A stretch of DNA of 64,000 bases from Moniliophthora roreri. Taxonomy: Eukaryota; Basidiomycota; Agaricomycetes; Agaricales; Marasmiaceae. Positions 44,905-56,751 of the stretch are shown piece after piece. The position numbers were made by a program, and so were the translations under genes. Below the pieces are notes generated by a model, which saw only the letters and a list, made by a program, of their open reading frames with translations, had not been told where the DNA came from and searched no databases. The DNA lies in assembly GCA_001466705.2 (NCBI GenBank), contig LATX02000165.1, forward strand, positions 248,001-312,000, read 5' to 3'. Positions within the stretch are counted from its first letter, which is position 1; every line of letters starts with the position of its first letter.

Positions 44905-46949
44905 CTAGACGCTAACAATCCATGCTCCGCTCCCGACCTCCTCAAACGTAACCACATCTCCGGATAAACTCGCGCCGCTGTCCAACACTTGCTGGACATT
45001 TGAAGGTTTACTCCCAAAGAGCTGTGCCAAATCCAACGTCTTGCCGTCATAGTTCATGTTGCTTGCCAACGCCAGCGTCTCCTGGCCAACCGTCCAGAGA
45101 CCGATGTCAACCCTATCCGATGTTACCTGGCGGAAGGTCGCCGAGGGCTCAAGGATGAATGGTGTTATTCTGGGAAGCGCAAGCGCAAGTGCGGAGGCAG
45201 AGGTTTTAATATCCGCTGGTGTAGGGTCGTCCCAAGGTACTACACCTGTAAAGAAGATTCAGTCTCATATACAACATTTAGTAGATGATTCATACATACC
45301 CAGCCCGCCATGGTTGATTCCAAGTATGCTTTCGACGACAAACTCCTTGCCAGTAGGGAATCTCTTCCAATATCTAAAGTCACATAAATTAGTACAAGGA
45401 TGTGTATTGAAGGCGAGAGCCTGGCGTACGTCTCATTTCCAAAGGCCTGAGGTACTGTCCATACGACTTTTTCGAGCTCCCATCCATTGATGAAGATCCG
45501 CTTCTTGAAGGTGTCCATTCGGTCTGAGATATCTTCAAAGCTTCCCTTGCAATTGTCACATCTGAGACAAAGCGCAAGTCAGTAACACCCCAACTCACTA
45601 CAGAGAAAAAACGACTACATACCCACAATCACCATACTCCGTGGTACAGACCGTACCCCATTGCGTAGAAAATGTCACATTGTTTCCAATCATGTACGTG
45701 TCCTGCAAGATGATGTCCGCTCCTCTGCTATACTCGGTAAACTCATAGTTCTCGCAGTTTAGTACGAGTGAAACCGGGTGATAACCAGCACCACCAACGC
45801 CGTCCCCACCATCGAGCGAGTTGATGAGATTTTTCGCGTCAAGAGTTGCAGTCAAAGGATCCGAGGTGCCATCTGGTTCGTCCGCGGTGTACCATAGGAG
45901 GAGGTTGGCGCGCTTCTTGATAGAGTTGACTTGGGTTGTGACGGAAGTGTCGTTCATGTATGTTCTGAATCCCTCTTTAGCAGATGGAGTGAAACGAATG
46001 CTTCCACTACTCACCCTCGCATATCATACATAAGGTATAATCCGACTCGCTGCATTTCATCGAGAACCTCCTCCAAGGCAGTCGCATTTTCGAACGATGG
46101 AACAGGGTGGATCTGAGGCTCTCTTTCAGGGGCAGGCAATGCTTCGGAAAGTTATACATACAATGTTGAACCTGCAGCACATGATCAGATGTGAATTGAC
46201 AGGGAAAGAATAGAACACACCCTTGGTCCTTCAAAACCTTGATCGCCGACAAATTTTTGGCCAAAAAACTATCAAACTGGGTATAGAACCCAATCGGCAA
46301 TACCCTCTCGTATGGCCCATCACTACCATCAGCTGGTTTTGCCAGCAGGGCACCAGTACGCATATCCATCTTGGTGACACTGCCGATATCTGCAGGCTTC
46401 TCTGGCAGATACGTCAAAGTGTTGCTGTGTGTGAAAGTTTGCCCTCCGACGGATGTCGTGCATGAGATGGCGTAAGCCTCGGTACGAGGTTCGAGAGATG
46501 ACAGTGAGAACGATAGTGGGTGCTTGGTAGCGTTCAGGGGAACCGTCCCAGAAGTGAGTGTTTCCCCGTTAACGGCGACTGTAATCGAGAGGTCACTAGA
46601 TGTGTCCGAAATGGGTTCAGCGCCGAGTATCTTGGAGAAAACAACAGGTGTATCAACGAGGATGGATACAAAAGACTTGTCGTCGGTTGCAATCGTGTCT
46701 TCAGGCAAGTATGGTTTAACGGCTGGACCACATCTGAGCGCGAGAAGGGGGACATCTGAAATATCGGGTATTGGGAATTCACCGCCAGGTGGTACTATTG
46801 GCTGCGAGACCATGTAGTTCTTATTACACCTACAACTAGTTAGGCTTTGGATAGATGTTATAAAGGTTTAACACACACCATGTTTGCCCTAACACGGACC
46901 CAACGCCTCCAGCAGCCCAAAGGACCAGAAATCTTGCTACTCCACCCAT
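44905..46949 (-). CDS. Secreted TIM-barrel glycosidase-like protein
   Basis: A probable extracellular carbohydrate-active protein of fungal type, without a confident family number. The start at 46949 gives a signal peptide (GGVARFLVLWAAGGVGSVLG) and, after a first intron, WCNKNYMVSQPIVPPGGEFP. A beta-sandwich-like N-terminal half (SILVDTPVVFSKILG, NGETLTSGTVPLNATKH) is followed by a barrel-like half: VLPIGFYTQFDSFL, TALEEVLDEMQRVGLYLMYD, RANLLLWYTADEPDG, GADIILQDTYMIG, VVWTVPQAFGNETYWKRFPT and INHGGLGVVPWDD. The Asp-Glu pair in TADEPDG is a good candidate for a catalytic acid. The C-terminal domain (WTVGQETLALASNMNY..GSGAWIVSV) looks like a beta-sandwich. At least five introns. It neighbours a chitinase on the same strand. 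Confidence 0.78.
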
Positions 46950-47403
46950 GATGACCGAACCCCTCAGAGCATGAGGTAGACCAAAAGGTAGAAGATATAA
47001 CCTTCCTCGGTCTATTTTCGTTTGGCCCTCCACTCTGCATCCACATGATGAAGCATGTCACAGTCATGCAAACCGAAAATTCGGCATCATAAAACCATGC
47101 GGCCGTCAGAGTTAGCTTTATTGGCTGTAATTCCTGAGAATTCATGTGGTCCAAGCCTCAAAAAGGCGTTGAATGAGGCAGAAGGTCATTCAAACAAAGA
47201 GTAGAGGTGATGGGAGATCATATGGAAAGGCGTCTGGGGCCTGGGCGCTAATGATCGAGTGAAACTATGGCTACATTACGGTCGTAAAGAAATCGTGGTA
47301 CATCGTATCATCGTTAAGGGTCGTCATAGTAATTAAATATCATCGGTGAAGTAGCGAGAGCGTAACGTGTACATAGTTCCAGTGACTCAGTTGATCAGCA
47401 GCT
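46950..47403. other. Intergenic between same-strand CAZyme genes
   Basis: The region holds the promoter of the glycosidase-like gene and the 3' flank of the chitinase gene. No additional gene or repeat is visible. Confidence 0.5.
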
Positions 47404-49484
47404 TCACTTTCCGAGTCTATCACGGATAACATTCTGCAATGACACACCATCGTCCTGAGTAGCAAGGAAACCATCAGCATAGAAAGTAGGGCGGAGCTTC
47501 AACAACTCTTACCTGATCTAGAGACCAAGTGAAACACCCAGCCATGCTATGATCTCGAGCAAACTGAGCCTTGTCGCCCAAAGACCAAGTATCATCATAC
47601 GTGACCACTGTTGCCTGAGATACGTTGTACATGAACGGCGTATCGCTGCAATCATCCCATGCTATGAGAGGTGGTCAACACCGAGCCGGATGAATCGATA
47701 CTTAGGATACATACGTACCCATCGTGAAGCCACCTCCAGCTCGGTAATTGCCATCACCATCCTTGACAAGAGCACCCTGCTCAACGAGTGCCTTGAATGA
47801 AATCTGCTGCCCATACCACCCGCGAAGGTCTGCCGCTGCCGTAGTCGGCGCTGAATCTGCTTGCTTGGGCCGCGTTCGAGCATGAGAACCGTTCAAAAAG
47901 TTCTTATTATCGGCGTCTTGCTGCAACAACACCATATCAGTCGAAGGTGCAAAGCTTCCCGTTAGCGTCGTCCTGGTACTTTGCGAGACGTAGCCGTAGA
48001 GTGGTAATCCGAGAAGGAGCTTGTTGGCGGGAGCACCAGCGGCGGTCCACTGATTGAAGGCGGCTTCGGCGCTAGCTTGGGGCTGGGTGGATGTTCCGCA
48101 ACCGTCGTCTGTGTGTGATAAGCTGATCAGAAAGGTATATCTAGGGCAAGAAGGAGAGCAATATACTCAAAGGGGCGTTTGGTCCCGGGTTCGCAGATGC
48201 ACCCCAAACATCATAGTTCCTATGACATATCTTTTTGTTTGATATCACAATTGAGAGGAAAGAAGGAACCTACATGATGTTGATATACGTCATCTCCTTG
48301 GCCCAAGCTGATATATTGGTTAAAGGACTACCATTGGAACCAATCCATGGAAGATGAGGTACAGCGGCCGAAATGATCTTGTCTGGTCCCAGTGCAGCAC
48401 GGAGACCCTGGAACAGCTTGAGTAGATTATTTGCATCTCCTGGACCGTGAGGATTGCCGGCGCCGTTAGAGTTGGGGTATTCCCAGTCGATATCAACGCC
48501 TAAACAGACTGAGTGAGCAACAGCAAGACATTGAAGAGATTGATAGCATACCACTCAAGTTGAACGAGTTAGTAGCGTTGACGAGCGCGTTGACGAATGT
48601 GCCGCGATTTTGATCATTTGATACGGCTTGCGAGAACCACTTGCTGCCACCCCATCCACCAACCGATAAGACGATCTTGGTTCCTGTTCCACTATTGCGC
48701 GCGGCATTAACCAGTCGCCTTAGAGTATCCTGGCTGCCAGAGTCCCAGTCCAGACCCGAAGACTGGTTTGGGGTTGCGAATGCTATATGAAGAAATAGAA
48801 AGATATGAGTCGGGTGTTCGGCGTCAATAGATAGAAAGATCCACCGAAGAACACGATATCAAACTTGGAAAAGTCGATGTTCTCAGGCGGATTAGACCAC
48901 ACGCTCCAGTCTAAACATCGGAATGTTATTATTGAATGTGCAGAGTTCACTGTTATCTATACTTACCAGGGTAGTATGCAGCAGCAATAGGATCACTTGC
49001 TTCTGCTTCGACTCGATTCTTGAGATCTAGAGCTGTCTTGCGTGATAACGTCGAAGGTAAGGCATCCTCCAAATGGAACTGACGGGAAGGGTTTGATGAG
49101 CCCTTCAGGAAATTCAATAATGCCGGATGATTCTCATATTCAGGGATCTGAACAACATTCGAGAGGTACTTTGCCAATCCGGCCTTGCGCTCCGCGATAA
49201 GTTGGTCGTCTACCCAAGCGGAAGGAACGAAAGTTGTAACCAAAATACGTTTCGGAGGAAGGTTAATACCCCTGGCTCCGATGGCGTCGTTCAACGCAAG
49301 GAACTGGAGGGAAAGAATTGAGCACAATAGCACCAATCGACAGAGTGGACGAGCACATACCTCAGAGTATCGTCGTTCTACAAAAGTCAGTTTCCCATCA
49401 CGATCAACCTGAACGATATAAAGAATGTGGGGTCTAGGAAAAGAAGTGGTTGTGTGAGACGAGATCGAAACTGAGAGAACCATG
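47404..49484 (-). CDS. PX-domain / GH18 chitinase fusion
   Basis: The first 120 codons from the ATG at 49484 form a PX (phox) phosphoinositide-binding domain: MVLSVSISSHTTT, HILYIVQVDRDGKLTFVERR, YSEFLALNDAIGARGI, LPPKRILVTTFVP and AERKAGLAKYLSNVV, with the RRYSEF and LPPK landmarks. A linker of about 40 residues (SRQFHLEDALPSTLSRKTAL) leads straight into a complete GH18 domain: AAYYPDWSVWSNPPENIDFS, FDIVFFAFATPN, KIVLSVGGWGGSKWFS, LSGVDIDWEYPN, TYINIMNYDVWG and the late strand motif CFTWSLDQD. The catalytic Glu of DWEYP is present; the first Asp of DxxDxDxE is Ser. There is no signal peptide. All introns joining the two halves are canonical and in frame (RRYSE|FLAL; YYP|DWS). The stop is at 47404. 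GH18 cleaves chitin; here membrane-lipid targeting is inferred. Confidence 0.88.
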
Positions 49485-51379
49485 AAGGGCTGGAAATTGA
49501 GCGACTCAAAGCCCCACAATGACCAAACCCGGTTTATATAGGGGCAAACCAGCTACCTGTAACATAACTCATATCCTGATGTGGGGTATCGTGCGGTACC
49601 GTGGTATTTGTGGAATCATCATACATACTTAAAGCGCTGGATTCTGGCAGCGTGTTCTTTGGTATATGATCGGTGGAAGATCGAGGTTTTCCTTTTTCTG
49701 GCGCTGTTTCTTCATCGGCTTGCATTTAAAACCCAAGACCGCAAGCGAGCATATTTTGCTTGAAGCACCGCGGACCGAAAAACATTCTTCTAGACCGAGG
49801 AAAAATGGTCAGCCACATCTCTGAAGCCTTAAAACTGCATCAAATGACGTACACTATATCAATATATGCTTTAGGCTCGCATGGTGGATTACAGCTGTTT
49901 GCGGAAAGAGCGAAATATTGTTCGGGCTGATGTCATGCAAGTCGTAGGAGTCACTGCTTTGCCGACGTGACACGTGGCATGACCTTAGCCTGGTTTTCAT
50001 CTCGGCCGGAGACCCGGTGACTGTAACTTTGGTGGACGTTAATCGCCACTGCAATCATGGTTCTCTTACCACTGCTCGCAATAAGAATATCCATCCTGTC
50101 TCTCTCAGCCATTTAGAGACAGGAAATGTCTGCAATCGGTTTCCTTGTCCTGTATGGGACCATCGGAGTCGTTGAATCCCGGAGTGGCAATTCCATCAAA
50201 GCGTGGAGAACTCGTGTTAGGTCGTGTTAGGTCGTATTATTCCTAATAAATTGGAATTCGAGTGACCAAGTGCTTCAAGAGGGTGAAGTGGTTTCTAGAT
50301 GAGGCGGCAGGTGAGTATAGTCCACCGGCCAGAATCTGAAGTTCGTGACCCGAAAACCAACTCTCAAAGTTGTGCTGTTTTTTTCCCCGGCCGTTGCCTG
50401 TAGCCAATATCCTTCGAGGCTCTCTGCATGGTCATGAACACGTGAAATGTAGTCCAACTATCGCGTTCTCGATCCCGAGTCCCGAGCAACACGACGCGGA
50501 TCTATAAACTCTGACATTAGTATTGGACAAGGAAGTTGCAGCATAAATACATGAACTTCCTTACTTTCAAACCCCTAGGGTGCATTTACACTAGAAGCTC
50601 GCTCACCCGTGTAAACAAGTACGCTTAGACCTAGCAGGCATGGGCCGGTCGATCGACCGAACAGAAATTCGACAGTCGGTAGTGGAAACCTGAGGTTTCT
50701 TGCGGAAGGGGTTTTCCCAACAGTTCGATCCTCGCATGATATGCACTGAAAAAGGGAATAGGTTCCTCACGACCAACATTCAGACCCAAAGTCATATGCA
50801 GATGACTAAATGGAACGAGTTGGGGCTTGTGGGTCGTGCTCGGTCCTGTCAAGGTAAACTAAGGCAAAAGAGGCAAACGCTTGGTGGACAGCTGATCCAC
50901 ACTATCTCGGTTAAGGACATGATAAGCACCAACTTCGTTTTTGTATGGAGCGTCCCACGTACCTGTGAATTGTGGGCGTTGTGTTTCGGTTCGAGCCGAG
51001 GAATTTACCATGGCAATGAAAAGACCCGAGGCTCTTCCACTGAGGAATTTCGATCATGCACTTTCCTACAGCGATCCACCGGAGTCCCAGAACAGTTCGA
51101 TCAGATTCGGACACTCATGTGCTCCCTGGGGCCCGGTGAGCACCAAAGTGAGCAACTGCGGTTAAATGCACAATAGCGGGAAGACGTGAAAATGATACAG
51201 ATGTACAACACATTAAGGGTCACAAGGATGTCCCTGTATCAAGTGCAAATCGAGTCAGTAACGTGGACGACGCTGAGCAAGAAAACATACAACATATGGA
51301 ATTAAACATATACAAAGTGATGAAATGGAATCGAAGCAAGTTATAAAGTTTACCGTCATCGAGAGAGACGACGACTGGG
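49485..51379. other. Intergenic, no recognised gene
   Basis: Only short frames without motifs (for example 50700-51176 plus and 49854-50054 minus). The short direct repeat GTTAGGTCGTGTTAGGTCGTATTA lies at about 50215-50238. No RNA gene recognised. Confidence 0.45.
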
Positions 51380-52060
51380 CCTAATCCTGGATGGTGTAAC
51401 TCTGCGACGTGTCTGGCCTTTTGACCTGTTAGTGCTGCACACATTCTCCATTTCCGAGACCAAACACTCGTAACGTTCCAAATTCGCCTCCCGCAGTGAG
51501 CTTTTGACTGTCAAGAGAGAGTGCAAAACCCCAAACGCAACGCGTAAAGCCGTCAAATGTGCCCCAGCTCTGACTCCTCACAATCTAGCACGTTGGTACC
51601 CGCATCCAGGAGAGAACGCTGCTGCCTACAATCAACCCTCTGCAGACCAACGCAGGCAAATGTTGGCCCAGCGCTGTATCCCATAAATGGACTGTCTTGC
51701 CCCCAGGATGAAGTCTCAATGGAGGTACTGTCAGGGCTACTACCAGTCCATATTCTGTGTCCCAATGAGACGACACCGCTCCCTGCTAGTCTCTTAAAGA
51801 TCACGACTTGATTGTTCGCTTCCGATAGAGCAGATAAGAGCCGTCCGAGTCGGGGCCAAACTTGTCTCCATAATCCAGTATGTGCTCGATGCTCATTAAC
51901 ATCGCGCTCCCCAGGCGACACCGTTCCTTCCCTGCTAGTCTTGACGTTGAAAACCGTGATTTGGTTGTTTACTTCCGATAGAGCAGATAGGAACCGTCGT
52001 GGATGTACTTCAATGTCCCCACAAATCAGCATGTACCCGATTTTCGAAGATCCTTGAATA
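51380..52060 (-). pseudogene. Frameshifted copy of the WD40-like family
   Basis: Minus-strand pieces match the intact gene at 29557-30930 in order. SSPDSTSIETSSW equals SSPDSTLIATSSW. A block with GGAGGCGAATTTGGAACGTTACGAGTG (as complement) equals the GGGTLRVFDLGNGECVQ region but sits in another frame, and the copy is cut by stops. Upstream, a unit beginning RLLSALSEANNQVVIF is repeated in tandem as RFLSALSEVNNQITVF, about 150 bases apart (51796-51850 and 51946-52000). The copy is clearly non-functional as a whole protein. Confidence 0.72.
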
Positions 52061-52789
52061 GAGATAATAGAGATGATGCGGAAAGAAAGTATCAAAGGCT
52101 TACCTGAACAGATTGCTGTTATTGATTGACATATTGTTCGGCATGACAATTGATGGAATTTCATACGCACAAAAGACCTCGCCCTATTGCCGGTACTCAA
52201 ATTGTTGTTCGGAGGAAGGGCAGAGCTGGGCTGCAGAGACATGTAAAATTTTATTTACAAGTAAGGACCACGTGGAACAAGCGCCCGAGCCCTCCTGCCT
52301 CGCTATACAAGCCTTTCCGATTTTCTCGCCTGCTGCCGGTATTTGTACCCACAAAAAGCCAGCCCAGAACATAACTCGACTCAAGACCGCCTCGGCTTTT
52401 ACAGCAATTGCAGACCAAAGAACCAAGAAAAAAGTTAGATGACAACGTCTCGGCAATAACCACCTGTACTCGTTCATTCAGATCTGAAATTGCGTGGTGA
52501 GTAGTTGACAAGATGTCAAGGACAAGCCTACTGAATGTGTTGGGGAGCTTGATTATTCGCAGCAGACAGGAGTTTGATCACAGGGCCTCCCAATTCAGCA
52601 CGAGCTTGCCCACAAGGCTTCGTACCCCCAAGGGGCGCAGAGCTAGGCAGCGAGTGTCTTTGAACAAAATGTGAGCGAATCCACTCATCCGCTTAGATAG
52701 TGCTTCGAACGATGACTGTCCGTCGTAGTGGAATAGAGGTGTGAATGACAGCAACATTTTTCTGATAAAAGACACGCTGACAAAACACC
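52061..52789. other. Intergenic, nothing recognised
   Basis: A plus-strand frame of 109 codons (52113-52442) and antisense frames have no motif. Part may be the unrecognisable 5' end of the propeller pseudogene. Confidence 0.4.
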
Positions 52790-54531
52790 CTAATAACTAT
52801 CGTCCGGCGCACCAGGAATGAACGTCTTCCTATCCCAGTATATCTGCATATTCGGCACCTTGTCCATAGGTCTGCTCAACCTCTGCATCGTTAATCCAGC
52901 TGCTCTCACGAAAAGCGTTCCATCTAGCCTCTCCGCACCATCCAACTCGGTACTCGCAAAGAAGCCCCTGGGTCTCGCACTGTAGAGCGTAGCATAGTGA
53001 AGTAGTGCTCGTAAGCACTTTGGTACGTGGTCATCTGGATGCATGATAGCATCTTGAATGATAGGTAACCACGGGTTTGGTACGCCATTGGGTGAAGGTA
53101 GAGCGTTCTCGTGCGGTGTAGGCTGAGTGCCAGGCTGTATAGGATGCGCTGTATCGGCAGCAAAGAACTCTGCTATGTGAAGCGGAGGCCGTCCAAGGGC
53201 GATCCACCAAGCAAGACATATCGCGAGGTAGCTTCGCAGAAGTACAGCTTGGGATGACGGTGAGAGATATGCGACTAAAGATGGTAAGAATAGGGCGGAT
53301 GTGACAAAATGCATGCTATAGAAATATTGTTAGAACGTGAGATATGAAGGCAATTAACACTCACGCGAGGAAATCGGCGTTGAATTCGCCGCCTTCGATT
53401 TGCTTGAATCCTGGTACGGCGTACATGAGCGTCGCAGTCCATTGCAATTCCTCAATCTTCTGCTCTACTGAGCTCGGATCGGCGGTATCGATGCTCCATT
53501 GACTAACATATTGGAAGATGGCATCTCCACACCGTTCCAGAGTAGCTGAGAGTATCCTTTCAATGCCAAGCACTTGCGGTGATTCCATTCGTGGATCCTT
53601 GCCAATCCGTGAGAGAATGTCAAATGCATGGGTGTTCTTTGGTGCCTGAGAAGGGGTACTGCCTCCGAGTGAGACAAAGACACTTTGCAGTCGGGCACTC
53701 GCTTTATTTAGCGGATCGGAGACGGTATGCACAACAGAATCCTTCGTGGCCGTGAAGAGTGCTGGCGGAATCAAAACGGTGGTATTAGCTGGGCTGATAG
53801 CAGCCATGGTTAGTCCTGCAGACAAGATTAACTTTCGTAGAGATATGTGCTTTGACGAAAAGTCCACGAACCTTCGACAAACATTCCAGGTAAGCCGAAT
53901 TCGGCGCCGTACCCAACATGGATGTGGGCATGTAAAAGACCCGCTGCAAGACGGCTAACCATCTCCGGGGGCCGACCATCTTTGTTGGTGCTGCTAAAAT
54001 TGGCTTTCGGGGAGAATACGTAGTCTTCTAGAGCTCTTGCGTAGCCTTCTGTGCGAAAAATCTCGGTGAAGAATTCGAGATATGCATTGTAGAACCTGGG
54101 GAGCAGTATAAACAATTGTATCGAATTTCCTTGGGATAGTTACGCACCTGCGGTCTCCTAAATGATCGTTGAAGTTTTCCTTTGTTACCGGTCCAGGTGA
54201 CGATCCTCTAGGTCTCTGCATCCACTCATTCTTGTCATACCCCGCCTTCACAATATGTTCATGTGCACCCAAGGCCCATACAGCAAGGACATGATGAGAT
54301 ATATGACTGAGGAAGTATGAGTCAGATCAGCGGTACGAAATGATTGCTCGATGAATCTACACACTTATGTCGTCCAAAGTCATCAAAAAAGACATGCCAT
54401 TTTTCATGGTTCTTCTTCAGGACTTCAAGCAGAGTGTTCGTCGACTCGGGAGTTGGACCCAACCTGGCAGGCGATGTTCTGGAAGGGGGCTGAACTGGCG
54501 TTGGCCAGAGGTTGAAAGTCGTAGGATTCAT
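52790..54531 (-). CDS. Questin-oxidase-like protein (AflY/DUF4243 family)
   Basis: Relative of AflY and questin oxidase, enzymes of fungal polyketide pathways that act as Baeyer-Villiger-type oxidases. The start MNPTTFNLWPTPVQPPSR at 54531 leads to LLEVLKKNHEKWHVFFDD and GRHK. After an intron come the His-rich signature ISHHVLAVWALGAHEHIVKA and NFNDHLGDRRFYNAYLEFFT. GYARALEDYVFSP and the core motif MVSRLAAGLLHAHIHVGYGA continue into EFGLPGMFVEG. The C-terminal half includes DILSRIGKDPRMESPQVLG, DFLAHFVTSALFLPSL and LRSYLAICLAWWIALGRPPL, ending PGAPDDSY. Five short introns. Many basidiomycete members have no known substrate, and no polyketide synthase is present nearby. Confidence 0.87.
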
Positions 54532-55954
54532 TTTTACGCTTCTGTCTTCTTCCAAGTTACTGGGAGCATTTGTACGCTCTTGGTGAGAGACACTGTCCAC
54601 TTCTGACCGGCATTCGTCATCCTGTATCACTTGATATCCCTTACTATAATTACTGCAATTCAAACATCATTCGAGACATGAAAGAGCGGTCACATACCTG
54701 GCCGTTCCCAGCTCGATACCAGTTATTTCGGTTTGATTCCACACCAAAATCCACGATGATCGCCACACGCCGTCGGTGGACTAGTGGCAGCCAAGTAAGA
54801 TCTAGACTGAATTTGAGGTAGATATCGTGCCGAGCTTGTACTCCATGTATTCTTGTATGAAGTTGGATCGGGAAAATAGCTACTAGATAAGAGGAAGAGA
54901 AGCCTTGCTCGTCGTGGTCGCGGTCAAGAGAGCTGAGATGTTCCGTGGAATCTGTCACGTTTCCTCTCGCGATTTTCTCATCAACTATCACGACGGTGCC
55001 ACCCCCTCTAGGTTTGGTTTGTTTGGTTTGCTTCTAACGGTGATTATCATCTCTGCAATAGTCAATTGTGAAACGCTCGAAAGCTCGGACCGGTTCAAGT
55101 TTGCTGCAAGTTTGGCTCTTTGCTTTGACTCGTGAGCCTCGAACGCCTGAACCGGACCCCATACACAACTCATGTGCTGCTTTCTGGTTCGTATCCCGCC
55201 AGATTGCCTGCTTCCCATGACTGATTGGTGCTTGCGTACTTTCTTAAGCAAATTAAGATGGGTATTTGAACGTTCAATATTTAGGAAGGATCATTCACCG
55301 CGCTCGGGGTGTTAAATATGGAACCAGACTTCCAAGCGCGGTCTCCAGTCTCCACTCTCGCTAGTTGAAAGTTTCGGAAGTCTTTGGGAAGACTTCAAGG
55401 CGTCGCGATGGACTATTACAGCAATGCTGTTGCTCTTGAAGCTTACCGAACACCTTGGAGATAGCAACGTAACACGATACCCCAGACTCAACGACTTTGG
55501 CGAATCGGCCAAACTCGGACACAGATGCACCGTCAAAGCTTGAAATTGGTTTGAAGCTATTCGCGTTCAGTGATGCCTTCCTTGCGACCCAGTGAATCAT
55601 ATTTCTGCTTCGTATCTCGCTCGTACGCCACTCATTCGTCAGCGTTCCTAGGATAACTGATGGATTTGAACGCTCATTCAAGCGACTTACCTCTCATAAC
55701 CCGATGTCACCACCTGCGAGCAACCTTGGAGCAGCCGGAACGCCAACTTCACGACATTCACTGACGTGGCGCTTTGCTGCGCTCTCCAACTCTCCACCGG
55801 ATTAACTGTACCCTCTTTTCATGATTCAAATTGCTCCAAAGACTTACATACGCCCAAACCCTTAATCTCCTTAAAAGGCCAGCTATCTGCGGTCTTTCTC
55901 CCCATCACAAACCCAGTTTTCGATCGTATTACATCCTATCCACAGCTTACTACA
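54532..55954. other. Intergenic, nothing recognised
   Basis: Short frames on both strands only. The last 150 bases are the promoter and leader of the CFEM gene, rich in pyrimidines. Confidence 0.45.
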
Positions 55955-56319
55955 ATGTTGGCCAAGTTCTTTGCTCTTTTCGCCCTCGTCGCCGTCGCCG
56001 CCAACGCCCAATCCGCTTGCGTTCTCCAATGCGCAGAGGAATCTCTTCCTGCTGGCGGATGCTCCTCTGTGTACGTGTTATCCCGTTCATCGTCTCTTTA
56101 CTGCGCGTATGCTAATAGTACACGTTCTGTAGCACCGACTTTGGATGCATGTGCAACTCTGATGCCTTCCAACAAGCTGCCAAACAATGCCTCGAGCAGA
56201 AGTGCACCCCTGAGGATCAGCAAGCTGGTGCTGACCTTATTGCTCAGAACTGTGCCAGTAAGTGTTGGTGATGTATGCTTGAAAAGGTTCATTGTTGACG
56301 GTCCTCTTCATTAGACTAA
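55955..56319 (+). CDS. Small secreted CFEM-domain protein
   Basis: Three exons (55955-56070, 56133-56257, 56315-56319) give exactly 246 bases, an 81-residue protein. Residues 1-18 are a signal peptide (MLAKFFALFALVAVAANA). The rest is one CFEM domain with all eight cysteines in the family spacing: ACVLQC, GGC, TDFGCMCNSDAF, QCLEQKC and a final NC. The Asp before FGCMC is the position that coordinates haem iron in studied Candida members. There is no GPI-anchor tail, so it should be freely secreted. Functions in the family range from haem uptake to host interaction; none can be assigned here. Confidence 0.9.
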
Positions 56320-56631
56320 ATACTATTATTCACCAGCCTTTTAATGCATGATATATTGAAGAAGTAGTACTGCTCCCACGAGCGTTTGTTACATCCCACC
56401 TGTATTAAATCATAAATGAAACATCCTTTCGGATTATTACGTCGTTCGTATTAAGGTAGCGTTCGAGTAAACAGAAATAGGACAGAGCAAAAGAACTGGC
56501 TTGACAAATGCTGGAACTCAAGGGTCTATCGCTCTGAGATACTGTCAGAATAAACAGAAAGCTCCCAAATAAAATAGAACCCAACGAAAGAGACATAGCG
56601 CCCACTGAGTGGAGTGAAAGATATTGAAAGC

Positions 56632-56696
56632 AAAATAAATATTGAGACCCGTAGGTCTACCACTCCGGAAAAGCGTGTCATCCTTGTGCAGGGGCC

Positions 56697-56727
<31 letters not shown>

Positions 56728-56751
56728 TTCGTATGTCACCCCGAAGGGGAC
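56632..56751 (-). ncRNA. U6 spliceosomal snRNA
   Basis: Read on the minus strand from about 56751, the gene has the 5' hairpin GTCCCCTTCGGGG and the ACAGAGA box in GATACAGAGAAGATTAGC. The invariant GCATGGCCCCTGCACAAGGATGACACGC follows. A short T-run (56632-56635) is a weak Pol III terminator. U6 pairs with U2, U4 and the 5' splice site and forms the spliceosome's catalytic centre. The sequence is uninterrupted by an intron. I saw no clear TATA box at -30. The 3' end is approximate. Confidence 0.93.
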
